64,000 nucleotides of DNA from Sheuella amnicola (lineage in GTDB: Bacteria > Pseudomonadota > Gammaproteobacteria > Burkholderiales > Burkholderiaceae_B): the NCBI RefSeq assembly GCF_010499255.1, contig NZ_JAAGRN010000002.1, forward strand, positions 248,001 to 312,000. Reading direction: 5' to 3'. The notes under the pieces are model-generated. The model was not told the origin of the DNA, ran no database searches, and saw only the letters and a list, made by a program, of their open reading frames with translations. Shown one piece after another: positions 56,249 to 64,000 of the stretch; position 1 is the first letter of the stretch; every line of letters starts with the position of its first letter. The position numbers and the translations under genes were made by a program.

Positions 56249-57757
56249 TCAAGCCGCTCCCGATTGCGATTTTCTTAAGGGTGCAGTAGGTATTCTCATT
56301 AAATCACGGTACTTGGCAACAGTTCTTCGGGCAATCGTAATTCCCTCCTTCTCAAGCAAAGTCACAAGCTGACTGTCCGACAATGGCCTGGTTCGATCTT
56401 CCGAACCAATCAGAGATTCGATCCGCTTTTGCACCGCCGTCGTTGAAGTCGCTTCGCCTCGCTCCGATGAAAGACCGGTACTGAAAAATCGCTTCATCTC
56501 CAATGTTCCGAAAGGAGTCAGCATGAATTTCTGCGTTGTGGCTCGGGAAATCGTAGATTCGTGCAGATCAAGTTCGACAGCTATATCCTTCAATGTCAAC
56601 GGTCGGATCGCCTCCCAACCTTTAGAGAAAAAAAGCTGTTGATGCTTAACGATCGCTTGAGCAACACGCAAAATCGTATCGAATCGTTGTGCGACATTTC
56701 TAATCATCCAGCGGGCATCCTGTAGTTGCGCATGCAACGCAGCGTGCGAGCCCGACCTTGAACGACCTAACGCCTCTGCGTACATCGTATTGATGCGCAA
56801 CCTCGGCACGATTGCTTCATTTAGCACCGCCTCCCATCCATGCCTGACTTTACGGACCAGAACATCAGGCACGGCAAAGTCCGCAGCAGGTTTGCTCCAA
56901 GCACTGCCCGGTCTGGGATTTAAACGCATCACCAATGCGTGTGCACGTCGCAGCATTTCGTTATCGCAACCGATCGCCTCACGAACACGATTCATATTAC
57001 CTGTGGCAAGCAGGTTTAGATGGTGAAGACACAATGCGCGCGCCACCTTAAGCAGTGCAGGATCTTTCGTTTCCGGATATCGCATGGGATCGGCAAATTG
57101 CAATTGCAAATCAAGGCATTCAGCCAAATCGCGTGCACCGACGCCGGGTGGATCAAAAGATTGCAACAGTCTCAATGCCGCCTTGAAATCATCGGCCTCC
57201 AGACCTAACTCCGGATTCATCCAGCCAGCGATTTCTTCCAGGGAAGAGGCCAGAAAGCCATCCTCATTCAATTCTTCAATCAAGAGTTCAATCAGTGCGG
57301 CATCGCGAGGCGTGGCTCTGGTTGTTCCAAGCTGCTCAAATAAGTATTCATGCAAACTACTCTGACGCGCCGGCTCTTCCCGATCATCAAAATCATCTTC
57401 AGGGGTCGCACGCCTCAGATCGGCCGTGAACTCCTGATGATCATTTTGAAAATCATCGCCCGATACCTCATGATCAATACCTGAGTCAGGATTTTGAGCA
57501 TCGAAGGATTCCGTTTTTTTATCTGGCGCATCCTGCTCTATGTCGCTTGTTCGAGACTCTATTACGGAATGCTCGCTTTCGGTATGCGAGTCGACTTCCT
57601 CCACCTCTTGTTCAAGCAATGGATTTTCAGTCAGGGCATTGGCAATCTCGAGCTCAAACTCGAGCGTCGACAACTGCAATAATCGTATTGATTGTTGCAG
57701 CGCAGGGGTCAGTGTCAAATGCTGACCATGCCGGAGTTCGAGATTATGACGACTCAT
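56249..57757 (-). CDS. rpoN: RNA polymerase sigma-54 factor
   Basis: A 502-residue sigma factor for -24/-12 promoters, needing enhancer-binding activators. The Gln/Leu-rich region I is HLTLTPALQQSIRLLQLST, a long acidic region II follows (about residues 50-130), then core-binding and helix-turn-helix domains, and the RpoN box ARRTVAKYR near the C-terminus. All regions are present. Its start codon lies head-to-head inside the proposed start of the divergent membrane protein gene. Confidence 0.97.
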   Translation of the reverse strand: MSRHNLELRHGQHLTLTPALQQSIRLLQLSTLEFELEIANALTENPLLEQEVEEVDSHTESEHSVIESRTSDIEQDAPDKKTESFDAQNPDSGIDHEVSGDDFQNDHQEFTADLRRATPEDDFDDREEPARQSSLHEYLFEQLGTTRATPRDAALIELLIEELNEDGFLASSLEEIAGWMNPELGLEADDFKAALRLLQSFDPPGVGARDLAECLDLQLQFADPMRYPETKDPALLKVARALCLHHLNLLATGNMNRVREAIGCDNEMLRRAHALVMRLNPRPGSAWSKPAADFAVPDVLVRKVRHGWEAVLNEAIVPRLRINTMYAEALGRSRSGSHAALHAQLQDARWMIRNVAQRFDTILRVAQAIVKHQQLFFSKGWEAIRPLTLKDIAVELDLHESTISRATTQKFMLTPFGTLEMKRFFSTGLSSERGEATSTTAVQKRIESLIGSEDRTRPLSDSQLVTLLEKEGITIARRTVAKYRDLMRIPTAPLRKSQSGAA

Positions 57758-58384
57758 GAGTACAATCGATTCATCTTGAAAAAAGTGGGCGCCTCTATCG
57801 TGAAAGAAGATACTCGTTTACTCGGAAACACCATTCTGCGACTGGCTCTGCCCCGCATCGCGATGAGGCTATCCATCATCGTGACTGCCGTACTGCTCTG
57901 GTATTGGCTGATCGGTCTAGTCTATCGTAGCGGTATGTCACTAAACTACAAATCCTATAAAGAGCTTGAGGCCTTTGGGCCCCATGCGGTCGAATTACTC
58001 ACCAGTATGAACAAATACATCTGGATCACAGCCAATGTTGTGATCACATTGATAGCACTGTCCATGCTTAGAGGTTGGTTTGTCAAAAGTCTGGCGCGTG
58101 GAAAGTCATCGATCGTTCCTCTTCGTACTTTCCGTTCACTATGCTCTTCTCTCCATCCTGAAGCGCTAGAGGTTTTGCGTTGGGTCTGGAAGGACCCTCA
58201 AACTCCCGTCACCATCGGCATTCTGCAAACAACGCTCAAACAGATACTGAGCGGCCGGGTCCGAAAAATGGCACTTGCAAAGGCCCAGCGTGAAGAGCTT
58301 GAACAATCGATCAAACCACCAGCTAATCCCGGAGTAGTGCACCCCGATTCATCCGGATTTCGCGAACCAACCTTGATGGCATAA
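57746..58384 (+). CDS. Hypothetical membrane protein divergent from rpoN
   Basis: A 212-residue protein with two membrane helices (about residues 41-61 and 90-113) and a basic cytoplasmic C-terminal region (WVWKDPQTPVTIGILQTTL, then ALAKAQREELEQ). No domain is recognised. I chose ATG at 57746 over the longer frame from 57692; this overlaps the rpoN start by 12 bases head-to-head, so a later start (TTG near 57775 or GTG near 57799) is possible. A strong terminator follows. Function unknown. Confidence 0.65.
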   Translation: MTTHEYNRFILKKVGASIVKEDTRLLGNTILRLALPRIAMRLSIIVTAVLLWYWLIGLVYRSGMSLNYKSYKELEAFGPHAVELLTSMNKYIWITANVVITLIALSMLRGWFVKSLARGKSSIVPLRTFRSLCSSLHPEALEVLRWVWKDPQTPVTIGILQTTLKQILSGRVRKMALAKAQREELEQSIKPPANPGVVHPDSSGFREPTLMA

Positions 58385-58410
58385 GTAATTTTAGCCTTTC
58401 GGTCTACATC

Positions 58411-58443
58411 CAAAGCGCACCACAACGGTGCGCTTTGTTTTTG
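58411..58443 (+). terminator. Intrinsic terminator of the membrane protein gene
   Basis: A perfect 11-bp stem CAAAGCGCACC / GGTGCGCTTTG with a 5-base loop is followed by TTTTT. It separates the membrane protein transcript from the leuA leader. Confidence 0.9.
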
Positions 58444-58501
58444 TAATGCCAACAATTTTTGAATATTTTTAAAGATTTCCTTGTTTTTATGAGATGGGGA
58501 C

Positions 58502-58530
58502 TTGCGATGTCATGATTTTTGTGTTTAATT
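58502..58530 (+). promoter_or_regulatory. Weak promoter candidate for the leuA leader
   Basis: TTGCGA (58502-58507) and TTAATT (58525-58530) are 17 bases apart. A start near 58537 would leave almost no untranslated leader before the ATG at 58539, so the real promoter may be further upstream. Confidence 0.3.
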
Positions 58531-58538
58531 AATGGCTT

Positions 58539-58679
58539 ATGACTTCATTATCCGCAGCTGGCGCCAGCAACTCGATGGACATCACGATCTCTCAGGTTCG
58601 TGGCTTTGTCTCGTCCGGTGCTTCTGCTTCAAAACTGGATACGCTATCGCTACTACTAGCGATCGGTTGCCGGGCCTAG
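58539..58679 (+). CDS. Candidate leuA leader peptide (leucine attenuation)
   Basis: A 46-codon frame from ATG at 58539 to TAG at 58677-58679 ends in LDTLSLLLAIGCRA. Five of eight codons from 58635 to 58658 are Leu, four of them CTA (CTG GAT ACG CTA TCG CTA CTA CTA). A cluster of rare-type Leu codons shortly before the stop and followed by stem-loops is the hallmark of a leader peptide that senses charged tRNA-Leu. Translation may begin at the in-frame ATG at 58575 instead (34 codons). No ribosome site is evident for either start, which lowers confidence. It lies 154 bases before leuA. Confidence 0.6.
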   Translation: MTSLSAAGASNSMDITISQVRGFVSSGASASKLDTLSLLLAIGCRA

Positions 58680-58776
58680 CGCCCCGTGGCAGTCCGGCAG
58701 CCATCCGCCACTAGTTTCATCCCTGAATTCCAAATAATTTAACCGGCTATGGGCCGACAGTCGGCAAAAAACCGAC
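58665..58776 (+). promoter_or_regulatory. Alternative stem-loops of the leuA leader
   Basis: GGTTGCCGG (58665-58673) pairs with CCGGCAGCC (58694-58702) over the peptide stop. GTGGC (58686-58690) pairs with GCCAC (58707-58711), which excludes the first. GCCGA / TCGGC (58753-58765) and GTCGG / CCGAC (58760-58776) are also mutually exclusive. The pattern fits attenuation, but no GC-rich stem is directly followed by a long T-run, so the terminator form is unclear. The remaining DNA to 58833 holds TATTTTT at 58794-58800 and the leuA ribosome site. Confidence 0.5.
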
Positions 58777-58833
58777 AAAAGACTCCGGATGCGTATTTTT
58801 CGTTCCGCTGTCACAGAAATTGACTCGAGGTAA

Positions 58834-60555
58834 ATGATGCTTAAGAATCCCGCTACAAAATACGTTCCATTCAAACCCTTCGAACGTGATTTTTCCGAAC
58901 GAACATGGCCAAGCAAGCGGATTACCCATCCGCCCATTTGGATGAGCACCGATCTGCGTGACGGCAATCAGTCCTTGATCGAACCCATGAGCGTGGAGCG
59001 CAAACTTCGCTTCTTTGACATGCTGATCAAAATCGGCTTTAAGGAAATCGAAGTGGGATTTCCGTCAGCTTCTCAAACCGATTACGACTTTGTTCGGGCA
59101 TTGGTAGACGAAAAGCGCATACCCGATGATGTCACCATCATCGCCCTGACACAGGCTCGTCCTGAACTGATCGAACGTACAGTTGAAGCAGCGGCCGGTG
59201 CCAAACAGGCCATGATCCACTTGTACAACGCCTGTGCGCCCGGATTTCGTCGCATCGTTTTCAACATGAATCGCGAAGAAGTCAAACAAGTTGCGATCGA
59301 AGGTACCAAGTGCGTCATGGCGTGCATGGCAAAACATCCTGAAACCAATTGGTTTTACGAATACTCGCCTGAAGTCTTCAGCACCACGGAGCCCGACTTC
59401 GCGCTTGAAGTTTGCAATGCCGTGACCGAAGTCTGGAAACCAACTCCACAGAAAAAAATTATCTATAACTTGCCCGCCACGATCGAGGCGACGACTCCAA
59501 ACATGTATGCCGATCAGATTGAATATATGCACAACAATCTGAACAAGCGCGACAGCATCATCATTAGCCTTCATCCGCACAACGATCGCGGTACTGCCGT
59601 TGCGGCGGCGGAACTGGGCATCATGGCCGGCGGTGACCGCGTTGAAGGCTGTCTCTTCGGTAATGGTGAACGCACCGGCAACGTCGATCTGGTCACATTG
59701 GCATTGAATCTCTACACGCAAGGCATTCACCCCGGCCTCGACTTCTCGGATATCGATGAAGTGCGCCGCTGCGTTGAAGACTGTAACCAACTGCCCGTCC
59801 ATCCTCGTCATCCCTACGCGGGCGATCTGGTATTCACGGCGTTTTCCGGTTCACATCAGGACGCTATCAAAAAGGGCTTCGCCGTTCAGAAAGCAGATGC
59901 AATCTGGGAAGTTCCCTACCTGCCCATCGATCCGGCCGATCTCGGTCGCAGTTACGATGCTGTGATCCGGGTCAATAGCCAATCGGGCAAAGGTGGAGTG
60001 TCCTATCTGCTTGAACAGGAGCACGGTTTGGTCTTGCCTCGCCGCCTGCAAATCGAATTCAGTCGCGCCATACAACGCGTCACCGATGAGACAGGTCGCG
60101 AAGTCACGTCTGGCGATGTGTACGATATTTTCAGCAAAGAATACTTGTTGCAGACAACACCATGGAAGCTGATCAAACATCGCATTACCGGTGATCCGAC
60201 CGCCGCTGAAGGACAACACTTCACTATCGAAGCAGAGTTCGAAGTGGACGGTAAGCGTCGCACGCTGTCAGGATCCGGAGACGGTGCGATTTCGGCATTC
60301 GTCGACTGCCTGGGTATTTCGGCACGCATCATGGATTATCATGAGCACGCAATCGGAACCGGCACCGATACGCGCGCCGCCTGCTACACGGAAGTCAGGA
60401 TCGCGGATGCTCCAACCGGATTTGGTGTCGGTATCGATCGCGATATCGTAACTGCATCATTTAAAGCGGTTCTCAGCGCGTTCAACCGTCACATCGCGGC
60501 GAATGGCGCAGCTTCTGTCGTCAGCAAGCAATCGGCCGAGTCCGTTTCAGCCTAA
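58834..60555 (+). CDS. leuA: 2-isopropylmalate synthase (long form)
   Basis: A 573-residue enzyme that condenses acetyl-CoA and 2-ketoisovalerate, the first leucine-specific step. The TIM barrel has [33 protein letters not shown] and the metal motif [16 protein letters not shown]; the C-terminal regulatory domain (about 440-560) should bind leucine. The length and the N-terminal [19 protein letters not shown] mark the long (type 2) LeuA. ATG at 58834 or 58837 follows GAGG. A leader with clustered Leu codons precedes it, and a UUCG-loop terminator follows. Confidence 0.97.
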   Translation: MMLKNPATKYVPFKPFERDFSERTWPSKRITHPPIWMSTDLRDGNQSLIEPMSVERKLRFFDMLIKIGFKEIEVGFPSASQTDYDFVRALVDEKRIPDDVTIIALTQARPELIERTVEAAAGAKQAMIHLYNACAPGFRRIVFNMNREEVKQVAIEGTKCVMACMAKHPETNWFYEYSPEVFSTTEPDFALEVCNAVTEVWKPTPQKKIIYNLPATIEATTPNMYADQIEYMHNNLNKRDSIIISLHPHNDRGTAVAAAELGIMAGGDRVEGCLFGNGERTGNVDLVTLALNLYTQGIHPGLDFSDIDEVRRCVEDCNQLPVHPRHPYAGDLVFTAFSGSHQDAIKKGFAVQKADAIWEVPYLPIDPADLGRSYDAVIRVNSQSGKGGVSYLLEQEHGLVLPRRLQIEFSRAIQRVTDETGREVTSGDVYDIFSKEYLLQTTPWKLIKHRITGDPTAAEGQHFTIEAEFEVDGKRRTLSGSGDGAISAFVDCLGISARIMDYHEHAIGTGTDTRAACYTEVRIADAPTGFGVGIDRDIVTASFKAVLSAFNRHIAANGAASVVSKQSAESVSA

Positions 60556-60574
60556 GCCTGACGATCTACGATCG

Positions 60575-60600
60575 AAAACGCCCTTCGGGGCGTTTTTTTC
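60575..60600 (+). terminator. Intrinsic terminator of leuA
   Basis: Stem AAAACGCCC / GGGCGTTTT with a TTCG tetraloop and a run of seven T, 20 bases after the leuA stop. On the minus strand it also leaves a short T tail, so it may serve the convergent sulfatase operon. Confidence 0.9.
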
Positions 60601-62168
60601 TACCACTGTCCGTAAAATACTCCGGCCCGTTTATGGCCATTCGTTGCCCGCTCAACAGCATCATCGGTCATCGTTACGCGATGCTTACGCCTGGCCAACC
60701 AATCCAGTAATTGTGTTCGGAACTCTTCACGCAAAGTCAGATGTAAACCATCCTTGCCAAGATCATTCAGCTCCTCCGGGTCCGCCTGCAGATCAAACAA
60801 TTGCTCAGGTTCATCCAACCAGTAAACATAACGCCAGCGATCTGTACGCATCGAATACGCACGACATTGATGCAACTCTTTACCTAATAAAACTCGCGCT
60901 TGTCGATAGCTGTAATCCAGCTCGGAAAATACCGCATGCCGCCAAGGGAGCGACAGATCGGCGGATCGAAGCAGCGGCAACAGACTACGTCCTTCGACAC
61001 GCTCGGTGGCTATGGGCACATTAAGCGCATCCAGAAACGTAGGAACCATATCAACGGACTCGACAAAGCGGTCATCAATCATCCCTCGCGTCGCATCTGC
61101 CGCCGGATCGGGATCATAAATAATGCAGGGCACTTTCTGAACAGCGTCGTAAAACAACTCTTTTTCGCCGAGCCAATGATCACCCAACAAATCACCGTGA
61201 TCGGATGTAAACACAATCATGGTGTTACGCATCAGGCCTGCACGCTCCATGTAGTCGAATACGCGTCCAAGATGATCATCGAGTTGGTGAATCAATCCCT
61301 GATACGCCGGCCGAACTAGTCTGACGCATTCGTCGCGACTAAAGTTCTGACTTTCCTCATGCTGTCGATAGGCGGCTACAACGGGATGTGCGTGTTGACG
61401 CTCCGCTTCGCTTCGATTGACAGGCAAGCACTGGTCCGCAGAATACATATTGTGATATGGCGCCGGTGCCATATATGGCCAATGCGGTTTAACGTAACTT
61501 AAATGCAGCACCCAGGGTCGCGAACCCATCTTCTTCATGAACCCAAGCGCCTGATCTGTCATGTACGCAGTTTCGGAATGTTGTTCGGCCACACGCGCGG
61601 GCAGATGCACATTACGCATATGCCATCCACTGACGATTTCGCCATTTGGAGCTTGCGCGGCAATGACGTAATCGGTCCAGGGATCGTCTGACACATAACC
61701 GTGACGCTTCAGATATGCGGGATATCCACTTTCGTCACCAGGTGAGTGATGTCCATCATAACGATCCAGCTCCTTGAAATACCCACGCCGAAGCAGATAT
61801 GTCAACTCCGAATCACCCTCCATTCCCAAACGCTTTAAATTCATCAGATCTGAATTGACATGCGTTTTACCAGCAAGGACAAGCTCCCGACCGGCATGTT
61901 TCAGATACTCGCCAAAAGTGATTTCGCCAATCGATAAAGGCACGCGGTTCCATGTCGCTCCATGGCTCGATGGATAGCGGCCGGTGTAGTAACTCATTCT
62001 CGATGGACCGCAAATCCCGGAATTGACGAAAGCGCGACTGAAGGTCACGCCGCGCCTGGCAAGCGCGTCAAGATTGGCTGTTTTCAAGTACGGGTGACCG
62101 GCCATTCCAAGATGATCGAATCGCAACTGATCCGCCATGATGAACAGGATATTCTGCGTGTTGGACAT
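60600..62168 (-). CDS. Sulfatase-family hydrolase (phosphonate monoester hydrolase-like)
   Basis: A 522-residue alkaline-phosphatase-superfamily enzyme. ILFIMADQLRFDHLG gives metal ligands; C53 in ICGPSRMSYYTGRYP is the residue converted to formylglycine (C-x-P-S-R). Further metal residues are in VFTSDHGDLLGDHWLGEKE. Segments VLHLSYVKPHWPYMAPAPYHNMY and LIHQLDDHLGRVFDYMERA, read in parts, resemble the phosphonate monoester hydrolase/arylsulfatase subgroup. No signal peptide, so it is cytoplasmic. It is last of a minus-strand operon starting with panB. The natural substrate is unknown. Confidence 0.88.
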   Translation of the reverse strand: MSNTQNILFIMADQLRFDHLGMAGHPYLKTANLDALARRGVTFSRAFVNSGICGPSRMSYYTGRYPSSHGATWNRVPLSIGEITFGEYLKHAGRELVLAGKTHVNSDLMNLKRLGMEGDSELTYLLRRGYFKELDRYDGHHSPGDESGYPAYLKRHGYVSDDPWTDYVIAAQAPNGEIVSGWHMRNVHLPARVAEQHSETAYMTDQALGFMKKMGSRPWVLHLSYVKPHWPYMAPAPYHNMYSADQCLPVNRSEAERQHAHPVVAAYRQHEESQNFSRDECVRLVRPAYQGLIHQLDDHLGRVFDYMERAGLMRNTMIVFTSDHGDLLGDHWLGEKELFYDAVQKVPCIIYDPDPAADATRGMIDDRFVESVDMVPTFLDALNVPIATERVEGRSLLPLLRSADLSLPWRHAVFSELDYSYRQARVLLGKELHQCRAYSMRTDRWRYVYWLDEPEQLFDLQADPEELNDLGKDGLHLTLREEFRTQLLDWLARRKHRVTMTDDAVERATNGHKRAGVFYGQW

Positions 62169-62176
62169 ATCTTTAT

Positions 62177-62965
62177 TTATCGAGCCTGATAAGGCTGACC
62201 CAATTTAACGAGTTCATCTTCTCCGAATCCGGCCGCTCGACGCGCGTCAAGATTGAAAGGGCCTTTTAACACCGGGGCACGATACTTGATGGCTAACTCG
62301 GTGAATGTTTCCACGGGGTCGAGACTACGCTCGACGCACAACCATCTGTACCATTCATTGCCAAGCGCGACATGCCCGATTTCATCGCGCAAAATAATAT
62401 CGATAATCGCGGCGCCTTTTGGATCTCCACCACTGGCTAGCTTATGCCGTACAGCAGGCGATGCATCCAGGCCGCGCGCCTCGAGCGTGCGCGGAACAAG
62501 GGCGATTCTTGCCAACACATCTTCCTGAGTGCGTTCGGACATTTCCCATAATCCATCATGCGCCGGAAAATCACCATATCGATAGCCGAGAGACAACAAA
62601 TGTTGATTCAACAGTTCGAAATGAAACGCCTCTTCTTTGGCGACCTCAAACCACTGGCGATAAAACGATTCCGGCATGCCTGCAAACCGCCACACAATAT
62701 CCAACGCCAGATTGATCGCATTAAACTCAATATGCGCCAGCGCATGGATCAAAACCGCACGACCTTCAACCGTATGAACACTGCGTTGTCGCAATTGTGC
62801 GGGTGGCACCAACTCAATATCAGGCCTACCGGGAATTCCAATCACTGTCGGAATAATACGAACCGTATCAACTGGCGCTGCTGTATCGACAAGGCGCATC
62901 AACCGGTTTTTTTCTTCCCAACCGGTGAGGCAAAGAGCAGTCTGCGCGGCAAGTCTCAGATCCAT
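62177..62965 (-). CDS. DUF455 family ferritin-like protein
   Basis: A 262-residue helical protein of DUF455. Likely di-iron ligands lie in LIHALAHIEFNAINLALD, AKEEAFHFELLNQHLLSLGY and ILRDEIGHVALGNEWYRWLC, a ferritin-like pattern (E-x-x-H). A metal-dependent oxygenase role is possible but untested as far as I know. I chose ATG at 62965 over a TTG at 62977. It starts 17 bases after the SET gene and ends 8 bases before the sulfatase gene, so all three are probably one transcript. Confidence 0.88.
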   Translation of the reverse strand: MDLRLAAQTALCLTGWEEKNRLMRLVDTAAPVDTVRIIPTVIGIPGRPDIELVPPAQLRQRSVHTVEGRAVLIHALAHIEFNAINLALDIVWRFAGMPESFYRQWFEVAKEEAFHFELLNQHLLSLGYRYGDFPAHDGLWEMSERTQEDVLARIALVPRTLEARGLDASPAVRHKLASGGDPKGAAIIDIILRDEIGHVALGNEWYRWLCVERSLDPVETFTELAIKYRAPVLKGPFNLDARRAAGFGEDELVKLGQPYQAR

Positions 62966-62982
62966 TCGAGTCGCCAAAAGAC

Positions 62983-63507
62983 TTATTCGATTTTTTCGGA
63001 TTTCTTTTCTTTTTTGTCTTTCTTTTTTGGCTTGGACTTTTTATCAGGCAAGGCAAGCATGGTGCCGCGACAAGTCGGCGCTCCACATCGGCACTGATAT
63101 TGGAGCTTGAGTTTTTTGGTCGGTTTTTCGTCGTCGATCACCAGGCCATAATCGTAATTCAACTCTTCCCCGCGCTTGATATCGCGTTTAGCCATAATGT
63201 AAACACGCTTGCCACCCCTGCCTTCGGAGCTTTCGCAGTTTGGTTCGCAAGCATGATTAATCCACCGCGCATCATTACCGTGATCGTCCCCATCAATCAC
63301 TTTGCCGGAGCTAAGAGAAAAGAAAAATGTATGAAACGGATCATCGGGATTGGTTGGGTGGCGACGATCGGCCTCTTTGGCGCTAATCGTTGTGCCTGCA
63401 TACTCGATGATTTTGGTCCCGGCCGGTATTGCACGAGCGGCAAACACTCCGTTGCCATGTATTTTGGATGTTTTAACGATATGCCAAGGCTTTTCGGAGT
63501 TTGTCAT
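62983..63507 (-). CDS. SET-domain protein (putative protein lysine methyltransferase)
   Basis: A 174-residue protein with a complete SET fold: SKIHGNGVFAARAIPAGTKI, EYAGTTISAKEAD, RWINHACEPNCES (the N-H-x-C core that contacts AdoMet), GEELNYDYG with the catalytic Tyr, and a post-SET zinc motif YQCRCGAPTCRG. The last 22 residues are almost all Lys, Asp and Glu, like a histone-H1 tail. Such bacterial SET proteins may methylate ribosomal or nucleoid proteins; the target here is unknown. It lies 17 bases after panB on the same strand. Confidence 0.9.
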   Translation of the reverse strand: MTNSEKPWHIVKTSKIHGNGVFAARAIPAGTKIIEYAGTTISAKEADRRHPTNPDDPFHTFFFSLSSGKVIDGDDHGNDARWINHACEPNCESSEGRGGKRVYIMAKRDIKRGEELNYDYGLVIDDEKPTKKLKLQYQCRCGAPTCRGTMLALPDKKSKPKKKDKKEKKSEKIE

Positions 63508-63524
63508 CAGAATCGATCAAAAAT

Positions 63525-64000
63525 TTAGCTGCGTTTTACGGCAAAACAATGCTGGGGTTCAGGGAATTTCGATGCACGCACTTCGTCTGCATAGCGCTGA
63601 ACTGCACTTCGCATGGACTCTTCAAGATTTGCGTATCGTTTGACGAATTTCGGAACACGCTCGCCACTCAAGCCCAACATGTCTTCGGTGACAAGAATCT
63701 GTCCATCACATGAAACCGAAGCGCCAATGCCAATCGTAGGTATCGATAATTGTTCGGTGATTTCAGTACCTAACGCTTCGGCCACGCCCTCGAGCACAAC
63801 GCCAAAGGCGCCAGCCTGTTCATGGGCCTTGGCATCACCCAAAATACGCGCAGCGGCATCCGGGGTTTTACCCTGCGCAAGATAGCCACCCATCGTATTC
63901 ACATATTGAGGCATCAGGCCCACGTGGGCAAGCACGGGGATTCCGCGAGCGACCAGAAACTCGATCGTTGGGGCCATCACCGCTCCACCTTCAAGCTTGA
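63525..64000 (-). CDS. panB: 3-methyl-2-oxobutanoate hydroxymethyltransferase (5' part missing)
   Basis: The frame enters from the right edge (residues KLEGGAVMAPTIEFL) and ends at 63525, giving about 158 C-terminal residues. AHVGLMPQYVNTMGGYLAQG and LSIPTIGIGASVSCDGQILV match PanB, which makes ketopantoate for coenzyme A. The methionine near 63980 is internal, not the start. The Mg-binding N-terminal part lies outside the window. It appears to lead the operon with the SET, DUF455 and sulfatase genes. Confidence 0.95.
   Translation of the reverse strand, partial: KLEGGAVMAPTIEFLVARGIPVLAHVGLMPQYVNTMGGYLAQGKTPDAAARILGDAKAHEQAGAFGVVLEGVAEALGTEITEQLSIPTIGIGASVSCDGQILVTEDMLGLSGERVPKFVKRYANLEESMRSAVQRYADEVRASKFPEPQHCFAVKRS

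Noticed and set aside
58532-58714. 60-codon frame in the leuA leader starting 7 bases before the Leu-rich frame
   Set aside because: It lacks clustered Leu codons and shares no feature with a leader peptide; the frame from 58539 explains the region better.
59065-59811. Minus-strand frame of 248 codons opposite leuA
   Set aside because: Antisense shadow of leuA with no visible domain or start signal.

Overview
The window is bacterial chromosomal DNA of moderate GC content and is almost fully coding. Gene content and order point to a betaproteobacterium of the order Burkholderiales, most likely family Alcaligenaceae. The reasons are the aa3 oxidase locus, the runs gltBD - mla - ABC - ibaG - murA - his - hinT - tatABC and degQ - nif3 - mscL - petABC - sspAB, and two Bug-type (TctC-like) solute receptors. 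This assignment rests on remembered synteny, not on a search. No prophage, integron, CRISPR array or intact insertion sequence was seen.

Layout. 1-4774: cytochrome c oxidase locus on the minus strand (ctaC, ctaD, a 37-residue assembly peptide, a DUF2970 protein, ctaE, SURF1), with one small plus-strand membrane gene inside it. 4987-9344: Nudix hydrolase, a Na+/H+ antiporter with a cyclic-nucleotide-binding-like tail, and rpoH behind a perfect CIRCE operator. 9456-17500: an SdiA-regulated-family protein, a catalytically dead RAYT-like transposase relative with a palindrome behind it, then gltB and gltD. 17520-33216: an orphan Bug receptor, mlaFEDAC, an ABC-2 exporter, ibaG, murA, hisGDBHAFIE, hinT and tatABC, all on one strand with many start/stop overlaps. 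33285-36176: fumC, an aquaporin-family channel and an XRE regulator, which look inserted between tatC and degQ. 36214-42880: degQ-like protease, nif3, mscL, the bc1 complex petABC, sspA and sspB. 42894-52241: an accessory stretch with an alpha/beta hydrolase, a Gly/Ser/Tyr-rich exported protein, an iron alcohol dehydrogenase, tRNA-Thr(UGU), a universal stress protein, ppa, a gamma-glutamyltransferase, a lipoprotein, and an aldolase - Bug receptor - dehydrogenase operon. 52434-64000: an rhlE-type helicase, prfC, a membrane-anchored unknown, rpoN, a membrane protein, leuA behind a leader with a leucine-codon cluster, and a minus-strand operon panB - SET - DUF455 - sulfatase.

How it works together. 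The window supplies the end of the respiratory chain (bc1 complex and aa3 oxidase). It also holds the Tat translocase, which probably exports the Rieske protein encoded in the same window. Glutamate synthase sits upstream of the histidine pathway, and the Mla lipid-transport genes lie next to murA, so envelope and nitrogen genes form one long block. Three conserved operons each lack one internal gene that I expect from relatives: ctaG (cox11), mlaB and hisC.

The most notable signals are the candidate leucine attenuation leader in front of leuA, the CIRCE operator that places the heat-shock sigma factor under HrcA, and the domesticated-looking RAYT relative with its adjacent REP-like palindrome.
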